Positions 1 through 8,944 of a stretch of DNA of 64,000 nt are shown one piece after another. Source of the DNA: Catenuloplanes atrovinosus (GTDB lineage: Bacteria > Actinomycetota > Actinomycetes > Mycobacteriales > Micromonosporaceae); assembly GCF_031458235.1 (NCBI RefSeq), contig NZ_JAVDYB010000001.1, forward strand, positions 3,803,001-3,867,000, written 5' to 3'. The notes beneath the pieces are model-generated. The model saw only the letters and a list, made by a program, of their open reading frames with translations. It made no database searches and was not told the origin of the DNA. Position 1 is the stretch's first letter; the number at the start of each line of letters is the position of its first letter. Both the position numbers and the translations under genes were made by a program.

Positions 1-848
1 GGGGCACGATCGCGGCCGTCGCCGAGGCGCTCAACTTCTCCCCCTCCGCCGTTTCCCAGCAGCTCAGCCTGCTGGAGAAGGAGACCGGCATGGTGCTGCT
101 GCGCAAGTCCGGCCGGCGGCTGCAGCTCACCCCGCAGGCCGAGGTGCTGGTCGCGTCCGCGGGCGAGGTGCTGGACACCCTGGAGCGCGCGGAGGCCGCG
201 TTGCAGGCCTCGCTCACCCGGGTCAGCGGGCGCGTGCGGGTGGCCGTGTTCCAGTCCGCGGCGCTGGCGCTGATGCCGGCCGCGCTGCGCAGCATGGCGG
301 AGAACCATCCGGACGTACGCGTGGAGATGGTGCAGCGGGAGCCGGAGGAGGCGCTGCGCGAGACCTGGGCGCGCGACTTCGACATGGTGGTCGCGGAGCA
401 GTACCCGGCGCACGCGGCACCGCACCACCCCGGCCTGGACCGGCGCGACCTGACCACGGACGCGATCCGGCTCGCGCTGCCGCCGGCCGAGACGTCGCCG
501 CGCCCGGTCAGCGACCTCCGCGACGCCCGCGACATGCCGTGGGTGATGGAGCCGCACGGCACCGCGTCCCGGCACTTCGCGCTGCAGACCTGCCGGGTCG
601 CCGGGTTCGAGCCGGACGTGCGCTACGAGACCGCGGACCTGCAGTCGCAGATCCGGCTGGTCGAGTCCGGCAACGCGGTCGCGCTCATCCCGGACCTGGT
701 CTGGACCGGACGGTCCACGTCGTGCCGGCTGGTGGAGCTGCCGTCCGCGCCGCGCCGCACCATCTTCACGGCGCAGCGCGTCGCGGGCGCGGCGTCGCCG
801 GCGGCCCGCGCGTTCCGGCAGACCCTCGAACGGGCCGCGGCCGGCTAG
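1..848 (+). CDS. LysR-family transcriptional regulator (5' truncated)
   Basis: The frame is open from base 3 and the true start lies outside the window. The first visible residues form the recognition part of an N-terminal winged helix-turn-helix (LNFSPSAVSQQLSLLE), followed by the LysR linker helix and a periplasmic-binding-like effector domain (VRVAVFQSAALALMP onward). Known role of the family: ligand-responsive activator or repressor, often of a divergent neighbour; the likely partner is upstream of the window and cannot be seen. About 282 residues are visible, so only about 15-20 N-terminal residues should be missing. The ligand is unknown. Confidence 0.9.
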   Translation, partial: GTIAAVAEALNFSPSAVSQQLSLLEKETGMVLLRKSGRRLQLTPQAEVLVASAGEVLDTLERAEAALQASLTRVSGRVRVAVFQSAALALMPAALRSMAENHPDVRVEMVQREPEEALRETWARDFDMVVAEQYPAHAAPHHPGLDRRDLTTDAIRLALPPAETSPRPVSDLRDARDMPWVMEPHGTASRHFALQTCRVAGFEPDVRYETADLQSQIRLVESGNAVALIPDLVWTGRSTSCRLVELPSAPRRTIFTAQRVAGAASPAARAFRQTLERAAAG

Positions 849-877
849 AGCCTTTATCGAAGGGGGGCGGAGCGAGG

Positions 878-2452
878 CTAGAGCCAGCGGACCTCGGTCA
901 CGGTGCCCTGCGGGTCGAACGTGAGCCGGAAGCCGCCGGTGGTGTCGTCGCGCGCGCTCAGGTCCGTGAACAGCTCGTCCACGCTGCTCGGTGTGCGGTC
1001 CGCGCGCCACACCTCGGCGGCCGGGTCGACCCGGACCGTCACCCACGGCCCGGTGCCGTCGATCGTCTCCCGGTTCTCATCCTGGCTCGCCTGGCGAACC
1101 CGCAGCAGCAGCCGGCCGGAGGAACGGTCCCGGCCGGCGCTGTCGATCTGCATGAAGAACTCGCCGTTCCAGACGTTCTCGGTGACGGTCGTGTCGTCGT
1201 ACGGCCCGGTGGTGTTGTCGTCGCCGCGCGGCCAGGCGGCGGCCGTGGCACCGGCGAGCGCGGCCGCCACCACCAGCGCGGCCACGAACATCACCCGGCG
1301 CCCGCGCCCGGCCGGCGTGGAGACCGGGATCGCGGCGGCGCCGTACACCTTCGTCCGGTCCATCGGCCGGGCCGCCTTCACGGTCAGCTCCGCGTCCGGG
1401 CCGCTGACGTCCTCGGCGGTGACCGCGCCGGACGCGACCGCCAGTTCCGGCGCCTCCACCGCGGCCGGCGCCACCCCCAGCGCGCGGTGCAGCAGCGTGG
1501 CCAGCAGCGGCACCCGGCTGCCGCCGCCGACCAGGAACACGCCGCCCAGCGACGACCGCTCCACCCGCGCCTCGCGCAGCACGGCCAGCGTGGCGTCGAC
1601 GGTCCGGTCCAGCACCGGGCGGGCCAGCGCCTCGAACTGCTCGCGGCCCAGCGGCGCCTCCTGCTGGAGGATCGGCAGGTGGATGTGGGTGCCCGGGGAG
1701 CGGGACAGCGCCTCCTTGCCGACCCGCACGCCGGTCCAGAAGGCGCGGGACGCGGCCCGGTCGGCGGGCGCGGACGGCGCGACCAGCCGGGTCCAGGCGG
1801 CGCCGTGGCGCGGCGCGTAGACCGTGCCGAGGTGCGCGACGATCGCGGCGTCCAGGTCCAGGCCGCCGCCGTCCGGCAGGCCGGTCGTGGCCAGCACCTC
1901 GAAGCCGGTCGGCGTGCGGCGGACCACGGACGCGTCCACCGTGCCCGCGCCCACGTCGCAGACCAGCGCGGTGCCGCCGGCCGGGAGCGCGTCACCGGCG
2001 GTGGCGGCGAAGTGGGCCGCGGCCGCGACCGGCTCGCTGATCAGGCGCACCGAGTTCAGCCCGGCGCGGGCGGCGGCCTCCCACAGCACCTCGCGGCGCT
2101 GGGCGCCCCACGCGGCCGGATGGGTCAGCGTGACGCGCTGCGGCGGCGCGGGAAGCTGCGCGACCACCCGGCGCAGCACGGTCGCGATCAGGTCGGCCAC
2201 CGCGAACTCCACGCCGCCGAGCAGCACCGACTTCTCGTCGATGCGCTGCTTCGGGTAGGGCTCGAACCGCTCCGGCGCGGACGCCGCCGCGTGCACCGCG
2301 TCCGGGCCGGCCACCAGGCGCCCGGCCGGGTCCGCGCAGACGCCGGAGGGCAGCGCCGGCACGCCGTCGAACAGCACGGGGCGTACGCCCTGGCGTCCGG
2401 CCAGCACCGCGACCGTGCTGGACGTGCCGAAGTCGATGCAGAGGTGCGTCAC
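878..2452 (-). CDS. Hsp70/actin-fold ATPase with C-terminal membrane anchor
   Basis: 524 residues from a GTG start. The N-terminus has the Hsp70 phosphate-1 loop (CIDFGTSSTVAVL), then a second phosphate loop (CDVGAGTVDASVV, about residues 166-178) and the adenosine motif (GGVFLVGGGSRVPLL, about 304-318). After the nucleotide-binding domain there is no Hsp70 substrate domain: a single membrane helix (MFVAALVVAAALAGATAAAW, about 386-405) leads to an extracytoplasmic tail of about 120 residues. Actinobacterial Hsp70-like proteins of this layout are common and uncharacterised; chaperone or envelope-sensing roles are guesses. It is divergent from the serine hydrolase, with only 35 bp between starts. 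Confidence 0.85.
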   Translation of the reverse strand: MTHLCIDFGTSSTVAVLAGRQGVRPVLFDGVPALPSGVCADPAGRLVAGPDAVHAAASAPERFEPYPKQRIDEKSVLLGGVEFAVADLIATVLRRVVAQLPAPPQRVTLTHPAAWGAQRREVLWEAAARAGLNSVRLISEPVAAAAHFAATAGDALPAGGTALVCDVGAGTVDASVVRRTPTGFEVLATTGLPDGGGLDLDAAIVAHLGTVYAPRHGAAWTRLVAPSAPADRAASRAFWTGVRVGKEALSRSPGTHIHLPILQQEAPLGREQFEALARPVLDRTVDATLAVLREARVERSSLGGVFLVGGGSRVPLLATLLHRALGVAPAAVEAPELAVASGAVTAEDVSGPDAELTVKAARPMDRTKVYGAAAIPVSTPAGRGRRVMFVAALVVAAALAGATAAAWPRGDDNTTGPYDDTTVTENVWNGEFFMQIDSAGRDRSSGRLLLRVRQASQDENRETIDGTGPWVTVRVDPAAEVWRADRTPSSVDELFTDLSARDDTTGGFRLTFDPQGTVTEVRWL

Positions 2453-2474
2453 CGGACCAAAATAGTGCGTCCGC

Positions 2475-2480
2475 TATACC
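2475..2480 (+). promoter_or_regulatory. -10-like TATACC of a probable leaderless promoter
   Basis: TATACC lies 7 bp before the GTG of the serine hydrolase gene, and no Shine-Dalgarno sequence is visible. This spacing is typical of actinobacterial leaderless transcripts, where transcription starts at the start codon. I see no convincing -35. The same 35 bp must also drive the opposite Hsp70-like gene. Confidence 0.4.
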
Positions 2481-2487
2481 TGTCCAC

Positions 2488-3420
2488 GTGGGGTCTTCAC
2501 TGCTCGACATCGTCCGCCGGTCGCCCGCGCCGGCCACCGCCGTCGCCGTGTTCGGCCCGGACGAGGTGTTCACCCGGGTGGTGCACGGCACCGCGGACCT
2601 GACCACCGGCCGGCCGGTCACCGACGAGGACTGGTGGGACCTGGCCAGCCTGACGAAGGTGCTGGTCACGTTGCCGGAGGTGCGCGATCTGGTGCCGAAC
2701 CCGGACCTGCCGCTGGAAGACCTCTGGCCCGAGGCACGGGGGTACGCCGTCGGCCGCGCCACGGTTCGCGCGCTGCTCACGCACACGGCCGGCCTGCCCG
2801 CCACCGTCCCGTTCTACCGCACCGCGACCGGCCGCGACGCGGTGCTGCGCGCGGTGCTCGCCCAGCCGCTCGGCCCGCCCGAGGAGGTCTACAGCGATCT
2901 CGGTTTCATGCTGCTCGGCCGGATGGTGGAGGCGCTGTCCGGCCGCACGCTGGACGCGCTCGCCCGCGACCGTACCGGCCTGCGCTTCGGCGCACCGCCG
3001 TCGTCCTCGGTCGCGACCGAACTCGACCCGTGGCGCGGCCGGCTGATCGTCGGCGAGGTGCACGACGAGAACGCCGCCGCGATGGGCGGCGTGGCCGGTC
3101 AGGCCGGCGCGTTCGGCACGCTGTCGCTGGTCACGGCCGCGGCACAGACCTGGCTGCGCGGCCCGGCGATCACCCCGGCCCGGCCGGGCGCCACGTTCGG
3201 CCTGGGCTGGATGGTCACGCCGCGCCCGGGTCTCGGGTCCACCCGGCTGCCCGGCTTCGGCCACACCGGCTACGTCGGCAACCGCCTCTGGCTCTCACCG
3301 TCCCGCGGCCTGGGCGTGCTCATCCTCGCCAACCGCGTCCACCCCACCCGCGAGGGCACCGCGGAGCCGTACGTCCGCTGGTGCTCCTCGCTCTTCGCAC
3401 ACCTCGAATCGCGGATCTAG
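2488..3420 (+). CDS. serine hydrolase, beta-lactamase class C family
   Basis: 310 residues, GTG start, no signal peptide, so probably cytoplasmic. The SxxK nucleophile motif is SLTK at residues 54-57; the second catalytic motif is YSD rather than the usual YxN; HTG in GFGHTGYVG stands for the KTG box. The family comprises esterases, DD-peptidases and beta-lactamases sharing this fold, and sequence alone does not assign a substrate. Absence of export makes a cell-wall role unlikely. Its 3' end overlaps the 3' end of the convergent flippase-like gene by 4 bp. Confidence 0.8.
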   Translation: MGSSLLDIVRRSPAPATAVAVFGPDEVFTRVVHGTADLTTGRPVTDEDWWDLASLTKVLVTLPEVRDLVPNPDLPLEDLWPEARGYAVGRATVRALLTHTAGLPATVPFYRTATGRDAVLRAVLAQPLGPPEEVYSDLGFMLLGRMVEALSGRTLDALARDRTGLRFGAPPSSSVATELDPWRGRLIVGEVHDENAAAMGGVAGQAGAFGTLSLVTAAAQTWLRGPAITPARPGATFGLGWMVTPRPGLGSTRLPGFGHTGYVGNRLWLSPSRGLGVLILANRVHPTREGTAEPYVRWCSSLFAHLESRI

Positions 3421-4448
3421 GCAGCCGCGGGCTCCAGGGTCTTGATCGTCCGGGTGGTGACCACGTCGGCCGGGATGAGCGGCTCCACCGGCACGGCGAT
3501 CGGGACCGGGGCCGGGGTGCGGCGGCGGGCCAGCAGGCGCAGGGCCAGGACCGCGACGCCGGGGAGGCTGGCGACCAGGGCGAACAGGCCGTAGACGACC
3601 GCGACCGTGAGGCCCTGGGTGGCGCTGAAGCCGGCGGTGGCGAACGCCCAGGCGAGGAAGCCCTCGCGCGGGCCGAAGCCGCCGATGCTGACCGGCAGCA
3701 CCATCACCAGCAGCGCGGTGACCAGCAGCGGGAGCAGCGTCCGCGCGGGGGCGTACGACCCGGCGGCGCGCGCGGCCAGCAGGAACGTGGCCAGGTGCCC
3801 GCCGAGGACGATCGCGGAGGCGAGCAGGATGCCGGGCAGCGTGCGGCGGGCGAGCAGGCCACGGCGGATGTCGCCGGTGGCGGTGCGCCAGGCGCGGCGC
3901 AGCCGGCCCGGGTTGCGGCGCAGCTTGATCACGGCGAACGCGCAGGCCAGCACGATGCCGGTGGCGACGGCCGCGAGCACGGCCGGGGAGACCGAGACGA
4001 CGTCCGCGACCGCCAGCGCCAGGCCGGGGTGCGCGACGAGCACGACCGCGCCGACCGCGAAGAGCATGATCTGACCGGCGGTACGTTCCAGCACCACCAC
4101 CCGGACGCCACGCCCGACGTCGCCGGTGTCACGGCCGTTGCGCACCGCGCGGTCGACGTCGCCGAGCAGCCCGCCGGGGAGCGTGGCGTTGAGGAACAGC
4201 GCCTGGTAGTAGTCGGCGATCGCGCCGCGCAGCGGGAGCCGGATGCCGAGGGCGCGCGCGGTCAGGCACCAGCGCCAGGCGCTGAAGACCGTGGTGAGCA
4301 GGCCGATGCCGGCCGCCGCGAGCAGCGTGGGCCAGGTCAGCACGCGCAGGCCGTCGAGGAACGCGACCGAGCCGAGCCGCCAGAACAGCAGCGCGAGGAT
4401 CGCGGCGCCCGCGACCGGCTTCGCCCAGGAGAGGAACTTCTGCATCAT
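3417..4448 (-). CDS. flippase-like membrane protein (LPG synthase TM domain, UPF0104)
   Basis: 343 residues, mostly hydrophobic, with about eight membrane segments. The GGLLGDVDRAVR motif and the late SIGGFGPREGFLAWAF motif are characteristic of the lysylphosphatidylglycerol synthetase membrane-domain family (AglD/MprF-flippase-like). There is no aminoacyl-transferase domain, so a lipid or lipid-linked sugar translocation role is more likely than lysyl transfer (inference). The ATG overlaps the stop of the upstream methyltransferase gene by 4 bp (ATGA), so the two are translationally coupled. Confidence 0.85.
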   Translation of the reverse strand: MMQKFLSWAKPVAGAAILALLFWRLGSVAFLDGLRVLTWPTLLAAAGIGLLTTVFSAWRWCLTARALGIRLPLRGAIADYYQALFLNATLPGGLLGDVDRAVRNGRDTGDVGRGVRVVVLERTAGQIMLFAVGAVVLVAHPGLALAVADVVSVSPAVLAAVATGIVLACAFAVIKLRRNPGRLRRAWRTATGDIRRGLLARRTLPGILLASAIVLGGHLATFLLAARAAGSYAPARTLLPLLVTALLVMVLPVSIGGFGPREGFLAWAFATAGFSATQGLTVAVVYGLFALVASLPGVAVLALRLLARRRTPAPVPIAVPVEPLIPADVVTTRTIKTLEPAAA

Positions 4449-5284
4449 CGGGACACCTCGGTCGGCAGCGCCAGCAGGTCGGTGTGGTGCACGGTGACGG
4501 TCAGGTCACCGGCCGCGGCCCGCGCGAGGCGGCGGCTGAGGTAGTCGTCGATCTCGCGCTCGACGCCGGTGTCGCGGCCCAGCCGGGTGGAGGCTGCGGT
4601 GACCCAGCCGCGCAGCCACTCCGCGGTCAGCTCGCGCCGGTCCGGGCCGAGCCGCCACGGGCTGGGCGCCGCGTGCACCGTGACGCCGCGCGCGCGGAAC
4701 GCGTCCGCCAGCGCGTCGGCCGCGTCCGGGCCGAGCAGCGTGCGGCCGGCCACGTGGTGCCGCAGGTGGGCGTTGAACGCGCTGTTCAGCGGCCCGTCCA
4801 GCGGTTCCGCCGGGTCGAGCTCGGCGCGCCCGGTGACGGAGAGGGTGAGCAGCGCGGGCGTGCCGGACTCGGCGCAGGCGGCGGCGAGCCGGGCCGCGTC
4901 GCCCGCGTCCAGCAGGTCCAGCAGCGCGGACGCGGTGACCAGCGAGACGCCGTCCAGGTCCGCCGCGGTCAGCTTGGTGATGTCGCCGCGCCGGGTCTCC
5001 ACGGTGACCGCGGCGCCGGTGCCGATCATGCTGGCCGCCGCCACGTCGAGCAGGTCCGGGTCCCGGTCCTGCATGATCCAGTGCTGGCGGCCGTCCAGCA
5101 GCGGTGCCAGCCAGCGGGCCATCGAGCCGGTGCCGCAGCCGAGGTCCAGGATCACCGGGTCGGGGACGTCCGCCAGGCGGCCGCGGAGCAGGTCCACCAG
5201 CTCCGTCGCGCGGGCCGCGGCGTCCGCGGGCTCACGCAGGTCCAGCCACGTCGAGGCGTACCTCGGCGCTTCGGCGACTCTCAT
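4445..5284 (-). CDS. class I SAM-dependent methyltransferase
   Basis: 279 residues. The start chosen is ATG at 5284, preceded by GGAGG six bases away; an upstream TTG at 5335 would add 17 residues but has no ribosome site. Motif I is VILDLGCGTGSMARWL, followed by an acidic residue-containing strand (QDRDPDLL). It forms a coupled pair with the flippase-like gene downstream and faces the CDP-alcohol phosphatidyltransferase gene across about 200 bp. The methyl acceptor is unknown; context suggests a lipid- or glycan-linked small molecule. Confidence 0.85.
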   Translation of the reverse strand: MRVAEAPRYASTWLDLREPADAAARATELVDLLRGRLADVPDPVILDLGCGTGSMARWLAPLLDGRQHWIMQDRDPDLLDVAAASMIGTGAAVTVETRRGDITKLTAADLDGVSLVTASALLDLLDAGDAARLAAACAESGTPALLTLSVTGRAELDPAEPLDGPLNSAFNAHLRHHVAGRTLLGPDAADALADAFRARGVTVHAAPSPWRLGPDRRELTAEWLRGWVTAASTRLGRDTGVEREIDDYLSRRLARAAAGDLTVTVHHTDLLALPTEVSR

Positions 5285-5481
5285 CCCGGCCTCCACTGAC
5301 GGTAACGATGGGTGCTCCGCCTCCCGGCCGGTCAAGATCTCCGGCGGTCGACGTCACCTGGAGGTACGAGCATTTCGCGGATCCGGTTCGATGATCCGGT
5401 GAACCGTCCGCCGCGAGTTTCCGTGTTGACAGAACGCGACCGCGGCGAGCCGCCGTGGTCACCCGGCATGGAGGATGCACA

Positions 5482-6186
5482 GTGACTGCAGGCGTATGGA
5501 CCGGCACGGTCAGTCCCCTTCGCGGCCCCGCGGCCGGGCTGCTCGCGCAGTTCGCCGTGCTCGGCGGCCTCACCGCCGCGGTCGGTCTCGGCGCGGGCGG
5601 CTGGGTGACCGGCACGGTCTACGCGCTCGCGCTCTGCGCCCTGCTCGCCCGCGCCATGCACCGCTCCGGGCTGCGCGTGTTCGGCCCGGCCAACGCGGTC
5701 ACGCTGTCCCGCGCCACCCTGGTCGGCGGCGTCACCGCGCTGGTCACGGAGGCCCGTACCCCGGTCGCCGTGCTGGTCGTGCTCGCCTCCGTCGCGCTGG
5801 TGCTGGACGGCGTGGACGGCGTCGTCGCCCGCCGCACCGGCAGCACCTCCCCGTTCGGCGCCCGCTTCGACGGCGAGGTCGACGCGTTCCTGATCCTGGT
5901 CCTGAGCGTGTACGTGTCGTACCACCTGGGCTGGTGGGTGCTGGCGATCGGCGCGTTCCGGTACGCGTTCGTGGCGGCCGGCTGGCACTTCACCTGGCTG
6001 CGGGGCGACCTGCCGGTGCGCTACTCCCGCAAGACCGTGGCCGCGGTGCAGGGCGTGGTGCTGGTCACGGCCGCGTCCGGCCTGCTCCCGGGCCTGGTCG
6101 CCGGCGTCCTGGTGGCCGCCGCGCTGGCCGCGCTAATCTGGTCGTTCGGCCGCGACATCGCCTACCTGCACCGCACGTACGCCTGA
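5482..6186 (+). CDS. CDP-alcohol phosphatidyltransferase
   Basis: 234 residues from GTG at 5482 (GGAGG eight bases upstream; a GTG at 5455 is possible but weaker). The full family signature D-G-x2-A-R-x8-G-x3-D-x3-D is present (DGVVARR...GARFDGEVD), with all catalytic aspartates, and about six membrane helices. Such enzymes transfer a phosphatidyl (or similar) group from a CDP-activated donor to a small alcohol at the membrane. The headgroup is not predictable. It is divergent from the methyltransferase-flippase pair and followed after 51 bp by an EEP-family phosphodiesterase. Confidence 0.92.
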   Translation: MTAGVWTGTVSPLRGPAAGLLAQFAVLGGLTAAVGLGAGGWVTGTVYALALCALLARAMHRSGLRVFGPANAVTLSRATLVGGVTALVTEARTPVAVLVVLASVALVLDGVDGVVARRTGSTSPFGARFDGEVDAFLILVLSVYVSYHLGWWVLAIGAFRYAFVAAGWHFTWLRGDLPVRYSRKTVAAVQGVVLVTAASGLLPGLVAGVLVAAALAALIWSFGRDIAYLHRTYA

Positions 6187-6237
6187 TCCGCCCGGCCGCG
6201 GCGACCACGCCGGCCCCCGGCCTGGCATGATCCACGC

Positions 6238-7158
6238 GTGCGCGTGTGGAGGACGATCGTCGCGGTGACCGCGGTGCTGCTGGCCGTGGCGATCGGGCTG
6301 CACGGCCTGGTGCCGAACGCGGGGCCGCGGCTGGGCAGCCTGATCGAGACGTTCCTGCCCTGGCTGGGCCTGGGCGTCCCGGTGGTGCTGGTGCTCGCGC
6401 TGACCGCCCGGTCACGGATCGTCGTGCTCACCGCCGTGCTGCCGCTGGCCGCGTGGCTGATCGTCTGCGGCGGCAAGCTGCTGCCCGGCCGGGACGCCCC
6501 GCACGACCTGACCGTGGTGCAGCACAACCTCAGTGACGAGAACCCCGATCCCGCCGGTACGGCACGCGCGCTGATGGCCGCGCGGCCCGACCTGATCGGC
6601 GTCGAGGAACTGCTGCCGGAGAACGTCGCGGCCTACCAGGCGGTGTTCGCCGCCGAGTACCCGTACCGGGCCGTGCACGGCACCGTCGGCCTGTGGTCCC
6701 GGTTCCCGATCGCCGAGTCGCGCCTGGTCGACCTGCGCCCGTCCGACGTGGACGATCCCGAGTGGAACCGCGGCCTGCGCGCGGTCGTCGGCACGCCGCG
6801 CGGCGACGTCGCGGTCTACGTCGCGCACCTGCCGTCGCTGCGGCTCGGCGCCGGCGGCTTCGGCAGCGAGCGGCGCGACGAGAGCGCCACCTTCCTCGGC
6901 AACGCGCTGGCACGCGAGCCGCTCGACCGGATCGTCCTGATCGGCGACCTGAACGGCACCACCGACGACCGCGGCCTGCGCCCGATCCGCGCCGTGGTCA
7001 CCACCACGGGCCGGGGCTTCGCGTTCTCCTGGCCGGCCGGCACGCCGATCGCCCGGATCGACCAGATCATGGCGCGCTCGCTCACCGTCACCCGCATCTG
7101 GACGCTGGACCGCACCGGCAGCGACCACCTCCCGATCGCGGCGCGCCTCAGGTTCTGA
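6238..7158 (+). CDS. membrane-anchored endonuclease/exonuclease/phosphatase-family protein
   Basis: 306 residues from GTG. Three N-terminal membrane helices (about residues 5-25, 35-56, 60-78) precede a catalytic EEP domain: QHNLSDE, the metal-binding glutamate in IGVEELLPE, YVAHLPS, GDLNGTTDD and the terminal SDHLPI with the catalytic histidine. All key EEP residues are present. Family members cleave phosphodiesters in DNA, phospholipids or nucleotides; the membrane anchor places the active site at the envelope, and the neighbour makes a phospholipid-type substrate plausible (inference). Confidence 0.85.
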   Translation: MRVWRTIVAVTAVLLAVAIGLHGLVPNAGPRLGSLIETFLPWLGLGVPVVLVLALTARSRIVVLTAVLPLAAWLIVCGGKLLPGRDAPHDLTVVQHNLSDENPDPAGTARALMAARPDLIGVEELLPENVAAYQAVFAAEYPYRAVHGTVGLWSRFPIAESRLVDLRPSDVDDPEWNRGLRAVVGTPRGDVAVYVAHLPSLRLGAGGFGSERRDESATFLGNALAREPLDRIVLIGDLNGTTDDRGLRPIRAVVTTTGRGFAFSWPAGTPIARIDQIMARSLTVTRIWTLDRTGSDHLPIAARLRF

Positions 7159-7207
7159 GCCCGGGCGCACGATCGCCGCCACCGTGGACAGAGGTCGCGC
7201 CGGGCGC

Positions 7208-8011
7208 TCACGTCCTGGCGGCCAGCCACTCCAGCGCCGGGACCGCGGTCCAGGGCAGCACGGAGATGTGCCCCTCCCCCGGGACGATCCACACCTCGGC
7301 GCCGGGGACCAGGTCACGCGCGTGCGCGGCCGGCACCACCCGGTCGTCCGCGCCGTGCGCCAGCAGCACCGGCGCCGCGATCGCGGCCGGGTCGAAGCCC
7401 CACGGTGTGACGTACGCCAGGTCGTCGTCGATCAGCGGCCCCGGGCCGTTCGCCACCGCGGGCGCGACCACCTCGCCGAACCAGGACCACTCCCCGTCCA
7501 GCGCCGCCCAGTCCGCGGCCGTGAAGTCCGGCGGCGGGGCGCTCACCGCCTCGTGGGCCTCCTTGGCGGTACGGCCGGCGACGGCGGCGCGCAGCCCGGC
7601 CTCCGTGACCGGCCCCATGCCGTCGAACCAGGTCTCGTCGCGGTACGGCGCCGGCCCGGAGATCGACGCCGCCGCGGTCACCCGGCCCGGCAGCAGCGCG
7701 GCGCAGGCCAGCGCGTGCGGTCCGCCACCGGAGTGACCGAGCACCGCGAACCGGTCCACGCCCAGCGCGTCCGCGACCGTGGCCGCGTCCCGGGCCGCGG
7801 ACGCGACATCGCGCCCCGGCACCGGCGTGGAACCGCCGTAGCCGGGCCGGTCGTAGCCGATCAGCCGCACGCCCAGCCGGTTCGCCGCCGCGTACAGCGG
7901 GCCCGGTGGCGTGCCCACGTTCGGCGTCCCGTGATGCCACATGACCACGCGCGAGCCCGTGCCTCGATCGTGGACCCGCAGCGTCCGCCCGTCCCCCGTG
8001 ATGACGTCCAT
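7208..8011 (-). CDS. alpha/beta-hydrolase
   Basis: 267 residues from ATG at 8011, preceded by a G-rich ribosome site. Oxyanion segment WHHGTPN, nucleophile elbow GHSGGGP, acid in HGADDRVVP and catalytic histidine in GEGHISV are all visible. Close relatives are annotated simply as alpha/beta-fold hydrolases; an epoxide- or ester-hydrolase role cannot be decided. It is convergent with the EEP gene (about 50 bp apart) and divergent from the GPP34 gene. Confidence 0.88.
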   Translation of the reverse strand: MDVITGDGRTLRVHDRGTGSRVVMWHHGTPNVGTPPGPLYAAANRLGVRLIGYDRPGYGGSTPVPGRDVASAARDAATVADALGVDRFAVLGHSGGGPHALACAALLPGRVTAAASISGPAPYRDETWFDGMGPVTEAGLRAAVAGRTAKEAHEAVSAPPPDFTAADWAALDGEWSWFGEVVAPAVANGPGPLIDDDLAYVTPWGFDPAAIAAPVLLAHGADDRVVPAAHARDLVPGAEVWIVPGEGHISVLPWTAVPALEWLAART

Positions 8012-8164
8012 GCCCCCATTCAAGTGCAAAGATCGACCGGACCGGTAGCGCCGGCGCGCCCGAAGATCCGTCCCGCGGACGAGCGCGTGCGGCTCGCGGT
8101 GGACGCGGTGGGTCCGGCGCACGGCGGATGTGAGCGTTGGCGCTGGTCGCATAGCCTTTCGGAC

Positions 8165-8836
8165 ATGACGATCTCGCTGGCTGAGGAACTGGTTCTGCTC
8201 GCGTACAACGACGAGGGCAGCGCGTACGGGATGAGTACGTGGCTCGACTACGGCGTGGCCGGCGCGCACCTGGTGGAGCTGGCGCTGGCGGAGCGGATCG
8301 AGCTGCGCGACGGCCGGGTCACCGTGATCGACGCGACGCCGACCGGGTCGCCGCCGGTCGACGCGGCGCTGGCCACGATCGCGGCGGACGACAAGCCGCG
8401 CAAGGCGCAGGACCTGATCTACCGGCTGTCCAAGCGGGCGCGCACGCCGGTGCTGGACGCGCTGGTGGAGCGCGGCATCCTGGAACGTCGGGCGGAGAAG
8501 GTGCTGCGCATCATCCCGGTCACCCGGTACCCGTCCCCGGACGGCGGCGAGCCCGCCGTGGAGACCGAGCGCCGGCGGCTGATGCGCGCGGCGGTCGACG
8601 GCACCGACACCACGCCGGACACGCGGACGCTGGCGCTGTGCACCCTGGTCCACGCGCTCGACTGGGAGCGCCGGGTCTTCCCGGACCTGCCGAAGCGGGA
8701 GACGCGGAAGCGCCTCAAGGAGCTCGGCGAGCAGCACTGGGCCGGCGTCGCGGTGGGCAGGCTGGTCAAGGAGCTGGCCGCACTCATCGCGTCCACGGTC
8801 GCGGCGATCACCGTGGCCGCTGCCGCCGGCGCCTGA
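8165..8836 (+). CDS. GOLPH3/VPS74 (GPP34) family protein
   Basis: 223 residues, ATG start. The N-terminus (LAEELVLLAYNDEG) and the repeated hydrophobic-basic helices are typical of actinobacterial GPP34-domain proteins, related to eukaryotic GOLPH3, which binds phosphatidylinositol-4-phosphate. Bacterial members have no established function. A paralogue lies at 14553-15206. No ribosome site is obvious; TAGCCT about 8 bp upstream could be the -10 of a leaderless transcript. Confidence 0.85.
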   Translation: MTISLAEELVLLAYNDEGSAYGMSTWLDYGVAGAHLVELALAERIELRDGRVTVIDATPTGSPPVDAALATIAADDKPRKAQDLIYRLSKRARTPVLDALVERGILERRAEKVLRIIPVTRYPSPDGGEPAVETERRRLMRAAVDGTDTTPDTRTLALCTLVHALDWERRVFPDLPKRETRKRLKELGEQHWAGVAVGRLVKELAALIASTVAAITVAAAAGA

Positions 8837-8944
8837 TCCGCCCACCGGAGCCGCGGTGAGCAGGTAAAATGCGGTAGACGCGCTCCCTCTCGGCCGCCGT
8901 TTCGCGCGGCAGCGCCCCGATCGTCCGACGTAGAGGGGGAGATC

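Noticed and set aside
5426-5431. TTGACA before the CDP-alcohol phosphatidyltransferase gene
   Set aside because: No acceptable -10 at 16-18 bp; could be chance.
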